Below are positions 55,211 through 64,000 of a stretch of DNA of 64,000 nt, in pieces. A program made the translations under genes and the position numbers. Every line of letters begins with the position of its first letter. The stretch's first letter is position 1. Under the pieces are notes generated by a model. The model saw only the letters and a program-made list of their open reading frames with translations, ran no database searches and had not been told where the DNA came from. The stretch comes from Pseudomonas sp. SORT22 (GTDB lineage: Bacteria; Pseudomonadota; Gammaproteobacteria; Pseudomonadales; Pseudomonadaceae). The stretch is taken from contig NZ_CP071007.1 of the NCBI RefSeq assembly GCF_018417635.1, positions 62,001-126,000 on the forward strand, given 5' to 3'.

Positions 55211-56428
55211 ATGACCCAGACCAACTTCCGCGCCGGCCCCGATGCCAATGGCCTGTTTGGCGCATTCGGCGGCCGCTACGTGGCAGAAACCCTGATGCCG
55301 CTGGTGCTCGACCTTGCCCGCGAATATGAAGCAGCCAAAGCCGACCCGGAATTTCTCGAGCAACTGGCGTACTTTCAGCGCGACTACATCGGCCGCCCGA
55401 ACCCGCTCTACTTCGCCGAACGCCTGAGCGAACACTGCGGCGGTGCAAAGATCTTCTTCAAGCGTGAAGAGCTCAACCACACCGGCGCGCACAAGGTGAA
55501 CAACTGCATCGGCCAGGTGCTGCTGGCCAAGCGCATGGGCAAAAAACGCCTGATCGCCGAAACCGGCGCCGGCATGCACGGCGTGGCCACTGCCACCGTC
55601 GCCGCGCGCTTCGGCCTGCCTTGCGTGATCTACATGGGCGCCACCGACATCGAGCGCCAGCAAGCCAACGTGTTCCGCATGAAGCTGCTGGGCGCAGAAA
55701 TCGTTCCGGTCACCGCCGGCACCGGCACCCTCAAGGACGCGATGAACGAGGCCCTGCGCGACTGGGTCACCAACGTCGACGACACCTTCTACCTGATCGG
55801 TACTGTAGCGGGCCCGCACCCGTACCCGGCAATGGTCCGCGACTTCCAGTCGATCATCGGCAAAGAGACCCGTGAACAGCTGCAAGCCAAGGAAGGGCGC
55901 CTGCCCGACAGCCTGATCGCCTGCGTCGGCGGTGGCTCCAACGCCATGGGCCTGTTCCACGACTTCCTCGATGACGCCAGTGTGCAAATCATCGGCGTCG
56001 AAGCCGGTGGCCACGGGGTCGACACCGACAAGCATGCCGCCAGCCTCAACGGTGGCGTACCGGGCGTGCTGCACGGCAACCGCACCTACCTGCTGCAGGA
56101 TGCCGACGGCCAGATCACCGACGCCCACTCGATTTCCGCCGGCCTCGACTACCCCGGCATCGGCCCGGAACACGCCTGGTTGCACGAAGTGAAACGCGTC
56201 GAGTACGTCAGCATCACCGACGACGAAGCCCTGGCCGCGTTCCACACTACCTGCCGCCTGGAAGGCATCATTCCGGCCCTGGAAACCTCCCACGCCCTGG
56301 CCGAAGCGATCAAACGCGCACCGACCCTGCCCAAGGATCACCTGATGGTGGTGTGCCTGTCCGGGCGCGGCGACAAAGACATGCAAACCGTGATGAGCCA
56401 TATGGCCGCCCAGGAGAAACAGGCATGA
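55211..56428 (+). CDS. trpB: Tryptophan synthase beta chain
   Basis: 405 residues. The pyridoxal phosphate lysine is K95 in '[15 protein letters not shown]'. '[12 protein letters not shown]' binds the cofactor phosphate. It condenses indole with serine to form tryptophan in the alpha2beta2 complex. It overlaps trpA by 4 nt. Confidence 0.97.
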   Translation: MTQTNFRAGPDANGLFGAFGGRYVAETLMPLVLDLAREYEAAKADPEFLEQLAYFQRDYIGRPNPLYFAERLSEHCGGAKIFFKREELNHTGAHKVNNCIGQVLLAKRMGKKRLIAETGAGMHGVATATVAARFGLPCVIYMGATDIERQQANVFRMKLLGAEIVPVTAGTGTLKDAMNEALRDWVTNVDDTFYLIGTVAGPHPYPAMVRDFQSIIGKETREQLQAKEGRLPDSLIACVGGGSNAMGLFHDFLDDASVQIIGVEAGGHGVDTDKHAASLNGGVPGVLHGNRTYLLQDADGQITDAHSISAGLDYPGIGPEHAWLHEVKRVEYVSITDDEALAAFHTTCRLEGIIPALETSHALAEAIKRAPTLPKDHLMVVCLSGRGDKDMQTVMSHMAAQEKQA

Positions 56429-57237
56429 GCCGTCTTGAACAACGCTTCGCCGAACTGAAGGCCGAAGGCCGCTCGGCACTGGTCACCTTCATCACCGCAG
56501 GCGACCCTGGCTACGACGCTTCGCTGCAGATCCTCAAAGGCCTGCCGGATGCTGGCGCCGACGTCATCGAACTGGGCATGCCGTTCACCGACCCGATGGC
56601 CGACGGCGTGGCAATCCAGCTCGCCACCCTGCGCGCCCTGGACGCCGGTCAGACCCTGGCGAAAACCCTGCAAATGGTTCGCGAGTTCCGCGTCGACAAC
56701 CAGACCACGCCGATCGTGCTGATGGGCTACTACAACCCGATTCACCGCTTTGGCGTCGAGGCCTTCGTGGCTGAAGCCAAGAAAGTGGGCGTGGATGGCC
56801 TGATCATCGTCGACCTGCCGCCGGAGCACGACGCCGAGCTGGCCACCCCGGCCCAGGCCGCGGGCATCGACTTCATTCGCCTGACCACCCCGACCACCGA
56901 CGACGTGCGCCTGCCGCGCGTGCTGGAACGCAGCTCGGGCTTCGTCTACTACGTGTCGGTTGCCGGTGTTACCGGTGCCGGTTCTGCGACCACTGAACAC
57001 GTCAGCAGCGCCATCAAGCGCCTGCGCCGGCACACCGACCTGCCGATCAGCGTCGGCTTCGGTATCCGCACGCCAGAGCAGGCTGCGGCGATTGCTAGGC
57101 TGTCGGATGGCGTCGTGGTCGGTTCGGCGCTGGTCGACAAGATAGCCAATGCGGCCACTGCCGAGCAGGCTGTGGGTGATGTGCTCGAGCTGTGCTCGGC
57201 GCTGGCCCAGGGTGTGCGGGGTGCACGCAAGGCCTGA
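56425..57237 (+). CDS. trpA: Tryptophan synthase alpha chain
   Basis: 270 residues, TIM barrel. Catalytic E49 and D60 are in '[15 protein letters not shown]'. It splits indole-3-glycerol phosphate and passes indole to TrpB. Start ATG at 56425 sits in the trpB stop (ATGA). Confidence 0.97.
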   Translation: MSRLEQRFAELKAEGRSALVTFITAGDPGYDASLQILKGLPDAGADVIELGMPFTDPMADGVAIQLATLRALDAGQTLAKTLQMVREFRVDNQTTPIVLMGYYNPIHRFGVEAFVAEAKKVGVDGLIIVDLPPEHDAELATPAQAAGIDFIRLTTPTTDDVRLPRVLERSSGFVYYVSVAGVTGAGSATTEHVSSAIKRLRRHTDLPISVGFGIRTPEQAAAIARLSDGVVVGSALVDKIANAATAEQAVGDVLELCSALAQGVRGARKA

Positions 57238-57242
57238 TCCCT

Positions 57243-57330
57243 GTGGGAGCGGCGGTGCGACGCCTCGACTTGCCCCGCGATTGCGGTCCATCAGACAGAT
57301 CGCAATCGCGGGGCAAGCCCGCTCCTACCT
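57243..57330. repeat. REP cluster (BIME) after trpA, with an intact IS target
   Basis: CTTGCCCCGCGATTGCG (57269-57285) and CGCAATCGCGGGGCAAG (57301-57317) are perfect inverses over 17 bp. GTGGGAGCGGCGGT at 57243-57256 is the reverse complement of the 14-bp IS110 target. The pair separates convergent genes. Confidence 0.9.
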
Positions 57331-57342
57331 CGGAGCTGTAAA

Positions 57343-57672
57343 CTACTTGAAAATCGTCAGATCCAGCGGCCGCACCGCCCCCATCCAGATCGCATGATCA
57401 CGATGATCGGCCAGCTCGTCACCAGTCAACGGATGCAGAAACACCACCAGCCCTTGGCGATATAACGCCAGCCAGGGCAGCACCACCCCCACCACTTCAG
57501 GCCCGAAGGCCAACTGGCAGCTCCAGTCCGGGTGCGGCCCGACCGGCTTCTGATGCATGCGCCCCATGGTCACCGGAAACAGCCGAGCGGCTTCTTCGCA
57601 CAACTGGCGAGCCTGCTCCAGGGTGCTGGCGTCATAGTAGATATGCGCGTGATAGCCCTTGATCCTTTGCAC
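57343..57672 (-). CDS. DOPA 4,5-dioxygenase-family protein
   Basis: 109 residues. 'GYHAHIYYDASTLEQARQL', 'GPHPDWSCQLAF' and 'FLHPLTGDELADHRDHAIWMG' match the DOPA dioxygenase family, with the histidines that bind iron. Bacterial members are widespread and their substrate is mostly untested. Confidence 0.88.
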   Translation of the reverse strand: MQRIKGYHAHIYYDASTLEQARQLCEEAARLFPVTMGRMHQKPVGPHPDWSCQLAFGPEVVGVVLPWLALYRQGLVVFLHPLTGDELADHRDHAIWMGAVRPLDLTIFK

Positions 57673-57749
57673 GAAAACTCCTTAATCGCAACGAACCTGC
57701 GCCTGGCTACGCGGGTCAAACGATCACCCGTTGCCAATGGAGTGATCTG

Positions 57750-58367
57750 GTGAAAAATGCCGAAACCCCAGTGTTCAAACTGGTCCTGCTTGGAGGTTTA
57801 AGCAGCCTGGGCAGCGCCCTGATGGCCGAATTGCTCAAGCGCCAGCATGAGGTGATCGCCGTGGTCGATGATCTCAATACCCTGGCACCGCGCCCCGGCC
57901 TGCACTTCAAGACCGGCGGCCTCGATACTGCCGATCAGGCCGAACAAAGCGTGGCCGGCGGCTCGGCGGTGGTCTGCCTGTTGCCAGCACTGGCGCCCGA
58001 TGACTTTGCCACGCAACTGCGCATGAGCCAGGCGCTGATCGCCGGCATGTCCCGCACCACTATACGCCGGCTATTGCTGGTGGGCGATTTCACCGTACTG
58101 GAGCAAAGCGAGGGGCACAATCGGCAGCAACGGGCCTGCGCCGAACGGATCGTCGACCTGTTGCAGCGCAGCCCGCTGCACTGGACCCTGATCAACACCC
58201 CGCAGCAAGTTGCCGGCCTGGGCATCGAGCACTTTCACCAGACCCATGGCACCCTCGAGCCGGGTTTGGCCGAACCACTGCAACGCCTGGCCCGAGTGGC
58301 AGCGGCCATGGTCGATGCCCTGGAGCTCAAGCTGCACCACGGCGAGCATGTGAACTTTGTTTTCTGA
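57750..58367 (+). CDS. NAD(P)-binding Rossmann-fold protein
   Basis: 205 residues starting at GTG, with TGGAG 8 nt upstream. 'KLVLLGGLSSLGSALMAELLKRQHEVIAVVDD' is a dinucleotide-binding motif (GGxxxxG variant), as in NAD(P)H-binding epimerase-like or NmrA-like proteins. No catalytic Tyr-Lys pair was seen. Function unknown. Confidence 0.75.
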   Translation: MKNAETPVFKLVLLGGLSSLGSALMAELLKRQHEVIAVVDDLNTLAPRPGLHFKTGGLDTADQAEQSVAGGSAVVCLLPALAPDDFATQLRMSQALIAGMSRTTIRRLLLVGDFTVLEQSEGHNRQQRACAERIVDLLQRSPLHWTLINTPQQVAGLGIEHFHQTHGTLEPGLAEPLQRLARVAAAMVDALELKLHHGEHVNFVF

Positions 58368-58432
58368 CGCGGCTTGCACCCGAGCGCCCGACATCGCACC
58401 CTGAACAGCTTCCGCCTGCAATAGAGAGTGCC

Positions 58433-60004
58433 ATGGCCTGGCCTGACCGCCACCGACTGCTGCCGTTTCTCACCTGGTTGGCGCGCCAGACCGGGGCCAG
58501 CGTGCGTCGCGATCTGCTGGTGGGCCTGAGCGGGGCGATCCTGGCCCTGCCGCAATCAATCGCCTATGCCCTGATTGCCGGGCTGCCGGCCGAGTACGGG
58601 CTGTACGCAGCGATCGTACCGGTGATCATCGCCTGCCTGTGGGGCTCGTCCTGGCACCTGATCTGCGGGCCGACGGCGGCAATCTCGATTGTCCTCTATG
58701 CCAGCATCAGCCCCCTGGCAGTTGCGGGCAGCAGTGACTACATCACCCTGATCCTGCTGCTGACCTTCCTCGCCGGGGTGTTTCAGTGGTTGCTGGGGCT
58801 GCTGCGCTTCGGCGCGCTGGTCAATTTCGTCTCGCAGTCGGTAGTGCTGGGTTTCACCCTCGGTGCTGCGCTGGTCATTGCCCTCGGGCAATTGCCCAAC
58901 CTGATGGGTATCGACTTGCCCAGCCAGGCCACCGCCCTGAAGACCGTGCAAAACCTGCTGGCGCATGCCCCGGAGGTGGATTGGCCCTCGTTGTTGCTGG
59001 GGCTGGGTACGCTGCTGCTGGGTATTGCGTTGAAGCTATTGCAGCCGCGCTGGCCGGGCCTGTTGATAACTCTGGCGGTGGCCAGCGTGCTGGTCTGGCT
59101 GCTCCCAGGCGTTTTCGGCCATGTGCAGTTGGTGCCCGGTTTCATCGGTCAGCTTCCACCGATAAGCCCCTTGCCGCTGCTGGACCTGGAGCTGATTTTG
59201 CGTCTGCTACCCAGCGCCGTGGCGGTCGGCATGCTTGGCCTGGTTACCAGCCTGTCGATTGCCCGCTCGCTGTCAGCGCGCTCGGAGCAACTGATCGATG
59301 CCAACCAGGAAATCCGCGCCCAGGGCCTTTCAAACATGGTCGGGGGATTTTTCTCCGGCTACCTGTCATCCGGTTCCTTCACCCGCTCCGGGCTCAGCTA
59401 TGAGGCCGGCGCCCGCTCGCCCCTGGCCGGGGTGTTTTCCGCCCTGTGGGTAATGTTGTTTGCAGTAGCAGGGGCGGGGCTGATCGCGCATATTCCGATC
59501 CCGGCCATGGCCGGCAGCATCCTGCTGATCTGCTGGGGCCTGGTCGATCATCGGGCGATCCGCGCGCTGTTTCGCGTCAGCCGTTCGGAATTCCTGGTGA
59601 TGGCCCTAACGGCAGCAGCAACACTGTTGCTCGAGCTGCAAACGGCGATCTACGCCGGGGTGCTGGCGTCGCTGTTCTTTTACCTCAAACGCACCTCACG
59701 GCCACGGGTGCAGCAGTCCCGCGAAGGGGATGCCGACGTGTTGCGGGTGGGAGGGTCAATCTTCTTCGGCGCCAGCCACTACCTGCAGGTGCGCTTGCAG
59801 CGTTGCCCAGGGCCGCAGGTGGTGATCGATGCCCGGCAGATCAACTTCATCGATTATTCCGGGGTCGACATGCTTCATCGCGAAGCGCGTCGCCTGGGTC
59901 GTGCTGGCGGCAGCCTGACGCTGCGCCGGGCGCGGGCGCAAGTGATCGAGGAGTTGCACAAGCTGGAGGGGGCAGCGCACTGCCCGATCCGCTTCGAAGA
60001 TTAG
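58433..60004 (+). CDS. SulP-family inorganic anion transporter
   Basis: 523 residues: a 14-helix membrane core ('[59 protein letters not shown]') and a STAS domain at about 430-520 ('[27 protein letters not shown]'). Likely sulfate/proton or bicarbonate transport. This is the second SulP protein of the window and is clearly different from the one at 40407. Its end overlaps aroE by 4 nt (convergent). Confidence 0.9.
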   Translation: MAWPDRHRLLPFLTWLARQTGASVRRDLLVGLSGAILALPQSIAYALIAGLPAEYGLYAAIVPVIIACLWGSSWHLICGPTAAISIVLYASISPLAVAGSSDYITLILLLTFLAGVFQWLLGLLRFGALVNFVSQSVVLGFTLGAALVIALGQLPNLMGIDLPSQATALKTVQNLLAHAPEVDWPSLLLGLGTLLLGIALKLLQPRWPGLLITLAVASVLVWLLPGVFGHVQLVPGFIGQLPPISPLPLLDLELILRLLPSAVAVGMLGLVTSLSIARSLSARSEQLIDANQEIRAQGLSNMVGGFFSGYLSSGSFTRSGLSYEAGARSPLAGVFSALWVMLFAVAGAGLIAHIPIPAMAGSILLICWGLVDHRAIRALFRVSRSEFLVMALTAAATLLLELQTAIYAGVLASLFFYLKRTSRPRVQQSREGDADVLRVGGSIFFGASHYLQVRLQRCPGPQVVIDARQINFIDYSGVDMLHREARRLGRAGGSLTLRRARAQVIEELHKLEGAAHCPIRFED

Positions 60005-60825
60005 CCGCGCGCCAGTTGACGGCGCAGTTCGTCGAGCACCGGCGCGGTGTCGGGGCGCACGCCGCGCCAGATGTAGAACGCCTCGGCGGCCTGCTCGGCA
60101 AGCATACCCAAGCCATCGAGGACCTTGGCCGCCTTGTGCTCGCCGGCCCAACGGCAGAAGGGCGTAGGCTCCTTGCCATACATCATGTCGTAGCACACGG
60201 TCTTGCCGGGCTCGATCAGGCTAGGGGAGATCGGCGGCAGCTCGCCGGCAAGGCTCGCCGAGGTGGCGTTGATGATCAGGTCGACCGGCTCTTCAAGCCA
60301 GTCGAAGCCGCTGGCAGCCACCGGCCCCAGGTCGGCGAATTCACGGGCCAGTTGCTCGGCTTTTTCCACCGTGCGGTTGGCGATTACCAGCGAAGCCGGG
60401 TTGTGCGCCAGCAATGGCTCCAGCACCCCGCGCACGGCACCGCCGGCGCCGAGCAACAGGATGCGCTTGCCAGTCAGTGGCACCCCGGCATTGACGGTAA
60501 GGTCGCGGACCAGGCCGGCGCCATCGGTGTTGTCGCCCTGCAAGGTGCCATCGGCGAGCTTGCTCAGGGTATTTACCGCCCCCGCGCGCTGGGCCCGTGG
60601 GGTCAGGCTATCGACCAGGCGATAGGCTTCTTCCTTGAACGGCACGGTGACGTTGGCACCCAGGCCCTGCTTGAAAAAGCCCTGGGCGCACATGCTGAAG
60701 TCATCCAGCGGCGCCAGCAGGGTGCTGTACTCCAGTTGCTGGCCGGTCTGGTCGGCGAACAGGCGATGGATCAGCGGCGATTTGCTGTGGCCGATCGGGT
60801 TGCCGAATACAACGTACTGGTCCAT
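60001..60825 (-). CDS. aroE: Shikimate dehydrogenase AroE
   Basis: 274 residues. The substrate site has '[14 protein letters not shown]' and the catalytic Lys in '[13 protein letters not shown]'. The NADP-binding motif is '[12 protein letters not shown]' with 'ANRTVEKA'. It reduces dehydroshikimate in aromatic amino acid synthesis. Located 54 nt after hemF on the same strand. Confidence 0.96.
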   Translation of the reverse strand: MDQYVVFGNPIGHSKSPLIHRLFADQTGQQLEYSTLLAPLDDFSMCAQGFFKQGLGANVTVPFKEEAYRLVDSLTPRAQRAGAVNTLSKLADGTLQGDNTDGAGLVRDLTVNAGVPLTGKRILLLGAGGAVRGVLEPLLAHNPASLVIANRTVEKAEQLAREFADLGPVAASGFDWLEEPVDLIINATSASLAGELPPISPSLIEPGKTVCYDMMYGKEPTPFCRWAGEHKAAKVLDGLGMLAEQAAEAFYIWRGVRPDTAPVLDELRRQLARG

Positions 60826-60879
60826 TCAGGCGGTTCCTGGGTCAAGGTCGGGCAGGGCCGGAAAGTTATCCACAACGGC

Positions 60880-61917
<1,038 letters not shown>

Positions 61918-61937
61918 CTAGCTTCAGGAGAGTGCAG

Positions 61938-62915
61938 ATGGCCAAGCGTATCCAGTTCAGCCAGCATGGCGGCCCCGAAGTCCTGACCCTGGTCGACTTC
62001 GAGCCGGCAGCGCCCGGCCCGCAGCAGGTTCGCGTGCGAAACCAGGCGATCGGCCTGAACTTCATCGACACCTACTTTCGCAGCGGCCTCTATGCTCCGC
62101 CGTCGCTGCCCTCCGGGCTGGGTACCGAAGGCGCCGGGGTGGTCGAGTCGGTAGGCGAGCAGGTCAGCCGGCTCAAGGTTGGCGATCGCGTCGCCTACGC
62201 CGGCGGCCCGCTCGGAGCCTACAGCGAAGTGCACGTGCTGCCCGAAGCCAATCTGGTCAAACTCCCCGACAGCATCAGCTTTGAGCAGGCGGCGGCGGTG
62301 ATGCTCAAGGGCCTGACCGTGCAGTACCTGCTCAAGCAGACCTACGCAGTGCAGCCGGGCGAGACCATTTTGTTCCACGCCGCCGCCGGTGGCGTCGGTT
62401 CCCTGGCCTGCCAATGGGCCAAAGCCCTGGGCGCCAGGTTGATCGGTACTGTCAGTTCTGCCGAGAAAGCCGAGCGGGCCAAGGCCCTGGGCGCATGGGC
62501 AACTATCGACTACAGCCGGGAAGACGTCGCCCAGCGAGTGCTGGAACTGACCGACGGCAAGAAATGCCCGGTGGTGTACGACGGCGTTGGCCAGGACACC
62601 TGGCTGACCTCACTGGACTGCCTGGCGCCGCGCGGGCTGATGGTCAGCTTCGGCAATGCCTCAGGGGCGGTGAGCGGGGTCAATCTGGGAATACTGGCGC
62701 AGAAGGGCTCGCTGTATGTCACCCGGCCAACCCTGGCCAGCTACGCCAACAACGCCGAGAACACCCAGGCCATGGCCGACGACCTGTTTGCGATGATCGC
62801 CAGCGGCAAGCTGGCTGTGGATATCCACCAGCGTTATCCACTGAGCGAGGCAGCCAAGGCGCAGAGCGAGCTGTCGGCGCGCAGGACAGTGGGGTCGACG
62901 GTGTTGCTGCCTTGA
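61938..62915 (+). CDS. qor: NADPH:quinone oxidoreductase
   Basis: 325 residues of the zeta-crystallin/MDR family without zinc: 'IGLNFIDTYFRSGLY', cofactor motif 'AAAGGVGSLACQWAKALGARLIGTVSS', 'VVYDGVGQDTW'. Divergent from hemF, as in other pseudomonads. CAGGAG precedes the ATG at 61938. Confidence 0.93.
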   Translation: MAKRIQFSQHGGPEVLTLVDFEPAAPGPQQVRVRNQAIGLNFIDTYFRSGLYAPPSLPSGLGTEGAGVVESVGEQVSRLKVGDRVAYAGGPLGAYSEVHVLPEANLVKLPDSISFEQAAAVMLKGLTVQYLLKQTYAVQPGETILFHAAAGGVGSLACQWAKALGARLIGTVSSAEKAERAKALGAWATIDYSREDVAQRVLELTDGKKCPVVYDGVGQDTWLTSLDCLAPRGLMVSFGNASGAVSGVNLGILAQKGSLYVTRPTLASYANNAENTQAMADDLFAMIASGKLAVDIHQRYPLSEAAKAQSELSARRTVGSTVLLP

Positions 62916-62930
62916 AACAGTAGTCAATTG

Positions 62931-63000
62931 ATCGCGGGACAAGCCCGCTCCTACACAGTCGCTAGGAGCGGCGGTGCGGCGACCCGACTTGTCCCGCGAT
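62931..63000. repeat. REP pair (BIME) between qor and tsaC
   Basis: ATCGCGGGACAAGCCCGCTC and, inverted, GGAGCGGCGGTGCGGCGACC followed by CGACTTGTCCCGCGAT face each other. The GCTCC here continues TAG rather than CAC, so it is not a full IS110 target. Confidence 0.85.
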
Positions 63001-63005
63001 TGGCC

Positions 63006-63563
63006 TCAACCAGCCCGCACAACCTCACCGCTCGCCAAATCGCGAATCACACTCGGGTTACGCCGCCCGCCCAAAGCGCCACCGAGCACCAGGTCCAACT
63101 GTCCACGGAAGTACTGCTCGACGCGCAAGCGGGTCTTGGCTGCCGGGCGACCTTGCGGGTTGGCTGAAGTGGAAATCAGCGGGCCGACCAATGCACAAAG
63201 GTCACGTACCACCGGGTGATCGCTAACGCGCAACGCCACGGTGTCGTGCACCCCGGTTATCCACTCGGGCAGCAGGTTCTGATGTGGCACCAGCCAGGTG
63301 TTCGGCCCCGGCCAGGTGGCAGACATGCGGTCGAGCCAGGTTTCAGGGAAATCCTCGAAAAGGAAGTCGAACTGGCGGATATTGTCGGCGATCAGGATCA
63401 GACCCTTATCGACCGAACGCGACTTGATCGCCAGCAGGCGATCCACCGCCTCTTCGTTCCATGGGTCACAGCCCAGGCCCCAGACCGCCTCGGTCGGATA
63501 GGCAATCACCGCACCGGCCCGAATTTCACGCGCGGCTTGTTGCACACGCCAACTGCTCACCAT
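63006..63563 (-). CDS. tsaC: Threonylcarbamoyl-AMP synthase TsaC (YrdC)
   Basis: 185 residues. '[20 protein letters not shown]', '[15 protein letters not shown]', '[11 protein letters not shown]', '[14 protein letters not shown]' and '[11 protein letters not shown]' are Sua5/YrdC motifs. It makes threonylcarbamoyl-AMP for the t6A modification of tRNAs. The ATG at 63563 has GGAG 8 nt upstream. Confidence 0.95.
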   Translation of the reverse strand: MVSSWRVQQAAREIRAGAVIAYPTEAVWGLGCDPWNEEAVDRLLAIKSRSVDKGLILIADNIRQFDFLFEDFPETWLDRMSATWPGPNTWLVPHQNLLPEWITGVHDTVALRVSDHPVVRDLCALVGPLISTSANPQGRPAAKTRLRVEQYFRGQLDLVLGGALGGRRNPSVIRDLASGEVVRAG

Positions 63564-63600
63564 TGTTTTCACTCCGCATAAAGGCAGATGAGCAGTGTAC

Positions 63601-64000
63601 TTAGCCGGGCCGGGCAAACCAACGTCCGGCTTCACTACAGACCCTTCCAGCCAGTTCCAGCTCGGTCAGCGCCGCCAGCACCCGGGGCAACGGCCAGCCG
63701 CTGCTGCTGGCCAGGCCCTCGGTAGTTTGCGGTGCGGCCAGCAACAGATCGACCAGTTCATGGCCGGCAATGGCGTCCACCTGCAACGGCGGCAAGCGTT
63801 GCCAACCCTGCAGGGTTTCGACGATCTGATCGACAGTCTCCACCAGCAAGGCGCCGTCGCGAATCAACTGGTGACACCCCTTGGAGCCCGGGTGATGAAT
63901 CGAACCCGGAATGGCATATACCTCGCGGCCTTGCTCGGCCGCCAAACGCGCGGTGATCAGCGAGCCACTGGCAAGGCTCGCCTCGACCACCAATACACCC
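63601..64000 (-). CDS. dprA: DNA processing protein DprA, C-terminal part (5' end beyond window)
   Basis: About 133 residues are visible. '[52 protein letters not shown]' is the end of the Rossmann-like ssDNA-binding domain. A C-terminal winged-helix (about the last 65 residues, '[37 protein letters not shown]') follows. DprA loads RecA on incoming single strands. It sits directly upstream of tsaC, the common order. Confidence 0.94.
   Translation of the reverse strand, partial: GVLVVEASLASGSLITARLAAEQGREVYAIPGSIHHPGSKGCHQLIRDGALLVETVDQIVETLQGWQRLPPLQVDAIAGHELVDLLLAAPQTTEGLASSSGWPLPRVLAALTELELAGRVCSEAGRWFARPG

Overview
The window looks like about 64 kb of Pseudomonas chromosome from the P. 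putida / P. fluorescens side of the genus, near the replication origin. Gene content and order match that region: algB-kinB, dsbA, cytochrome c4/c5, engB-polA, thrB, znuA/zur-znuCB, katE, metNIQ, the cox (aa3/caa3) cluster, prlC, trpI-trpBA, aroE-hemF-qor-tsaC-dprA. GC is high, and paired REP (BIME) palindromes sit between convergent genes as in P. putida. No rRNA, tRNA or CRISPR array was seen.

Layout. 1-2100: end of an MCE/Mla-type ABC transporter operon and a SpmAB-like membrane protein. 2149-4228: gltP, then a 748-bp gene-free stretch with strong nested RNA hairpins. 4229-14971: an envelope and signalling block with an Ivy-type lysozyme inhibitor, small membrane proteins, a BON protein, AlgB/KinB, an EAL phosphodiesterase, an AmpDh2-type amidase, the diguanylate cyclase DgcP and an EEP-family protein. 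Two good sigma-54 promoter sequences lie beside algB. 14984-21000: dsbA, two c-type cytochromes, engB, an ErsA-like sRNA with a sigma-E-type promoter, and polA. 21055-30855: thrB, zinc uptake, katE and methionine import. 30935-39378: haem A synthesis, oxidase assembly and the terminal oxidase subunits, nearly all on the minus strand. 39747-47899: a protein of unknown function, a SulP transporter with a beta carbonic anhydrase, an SOS-box-controlled radical SAM gene, yheV-prlC, a gamma carbonic anhydrase-like protein and a HAD phosphatase. 47940-49089: an IS110-family element inserted in a REP. 48949-64000: metalloprotease, small lipoproteins, stress proteins, tryptophan synthase, a second SulP transporter, aroE, hemF, qor, tsaC and the end of dprA.

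The most notable object is the IS110 element. Its 206-bp left non-coding end folds into two stem-loops. The first carries guides matching the two sides of the REP insertion site. The second carries guides matching the element's own right and left ends. This is the layout of a bridge RNA, and it appears to explain why this IS sits in a REP. Two intact copies of the 14-bp target lie elsewhere in the window. The insertion also replaces the C-terminus of the neighbouring metalloprotease, whose original stop codon seems to have lain inside the REP.

All calls come from reading the sequence and recalling protein families; no database search or folding program was run.
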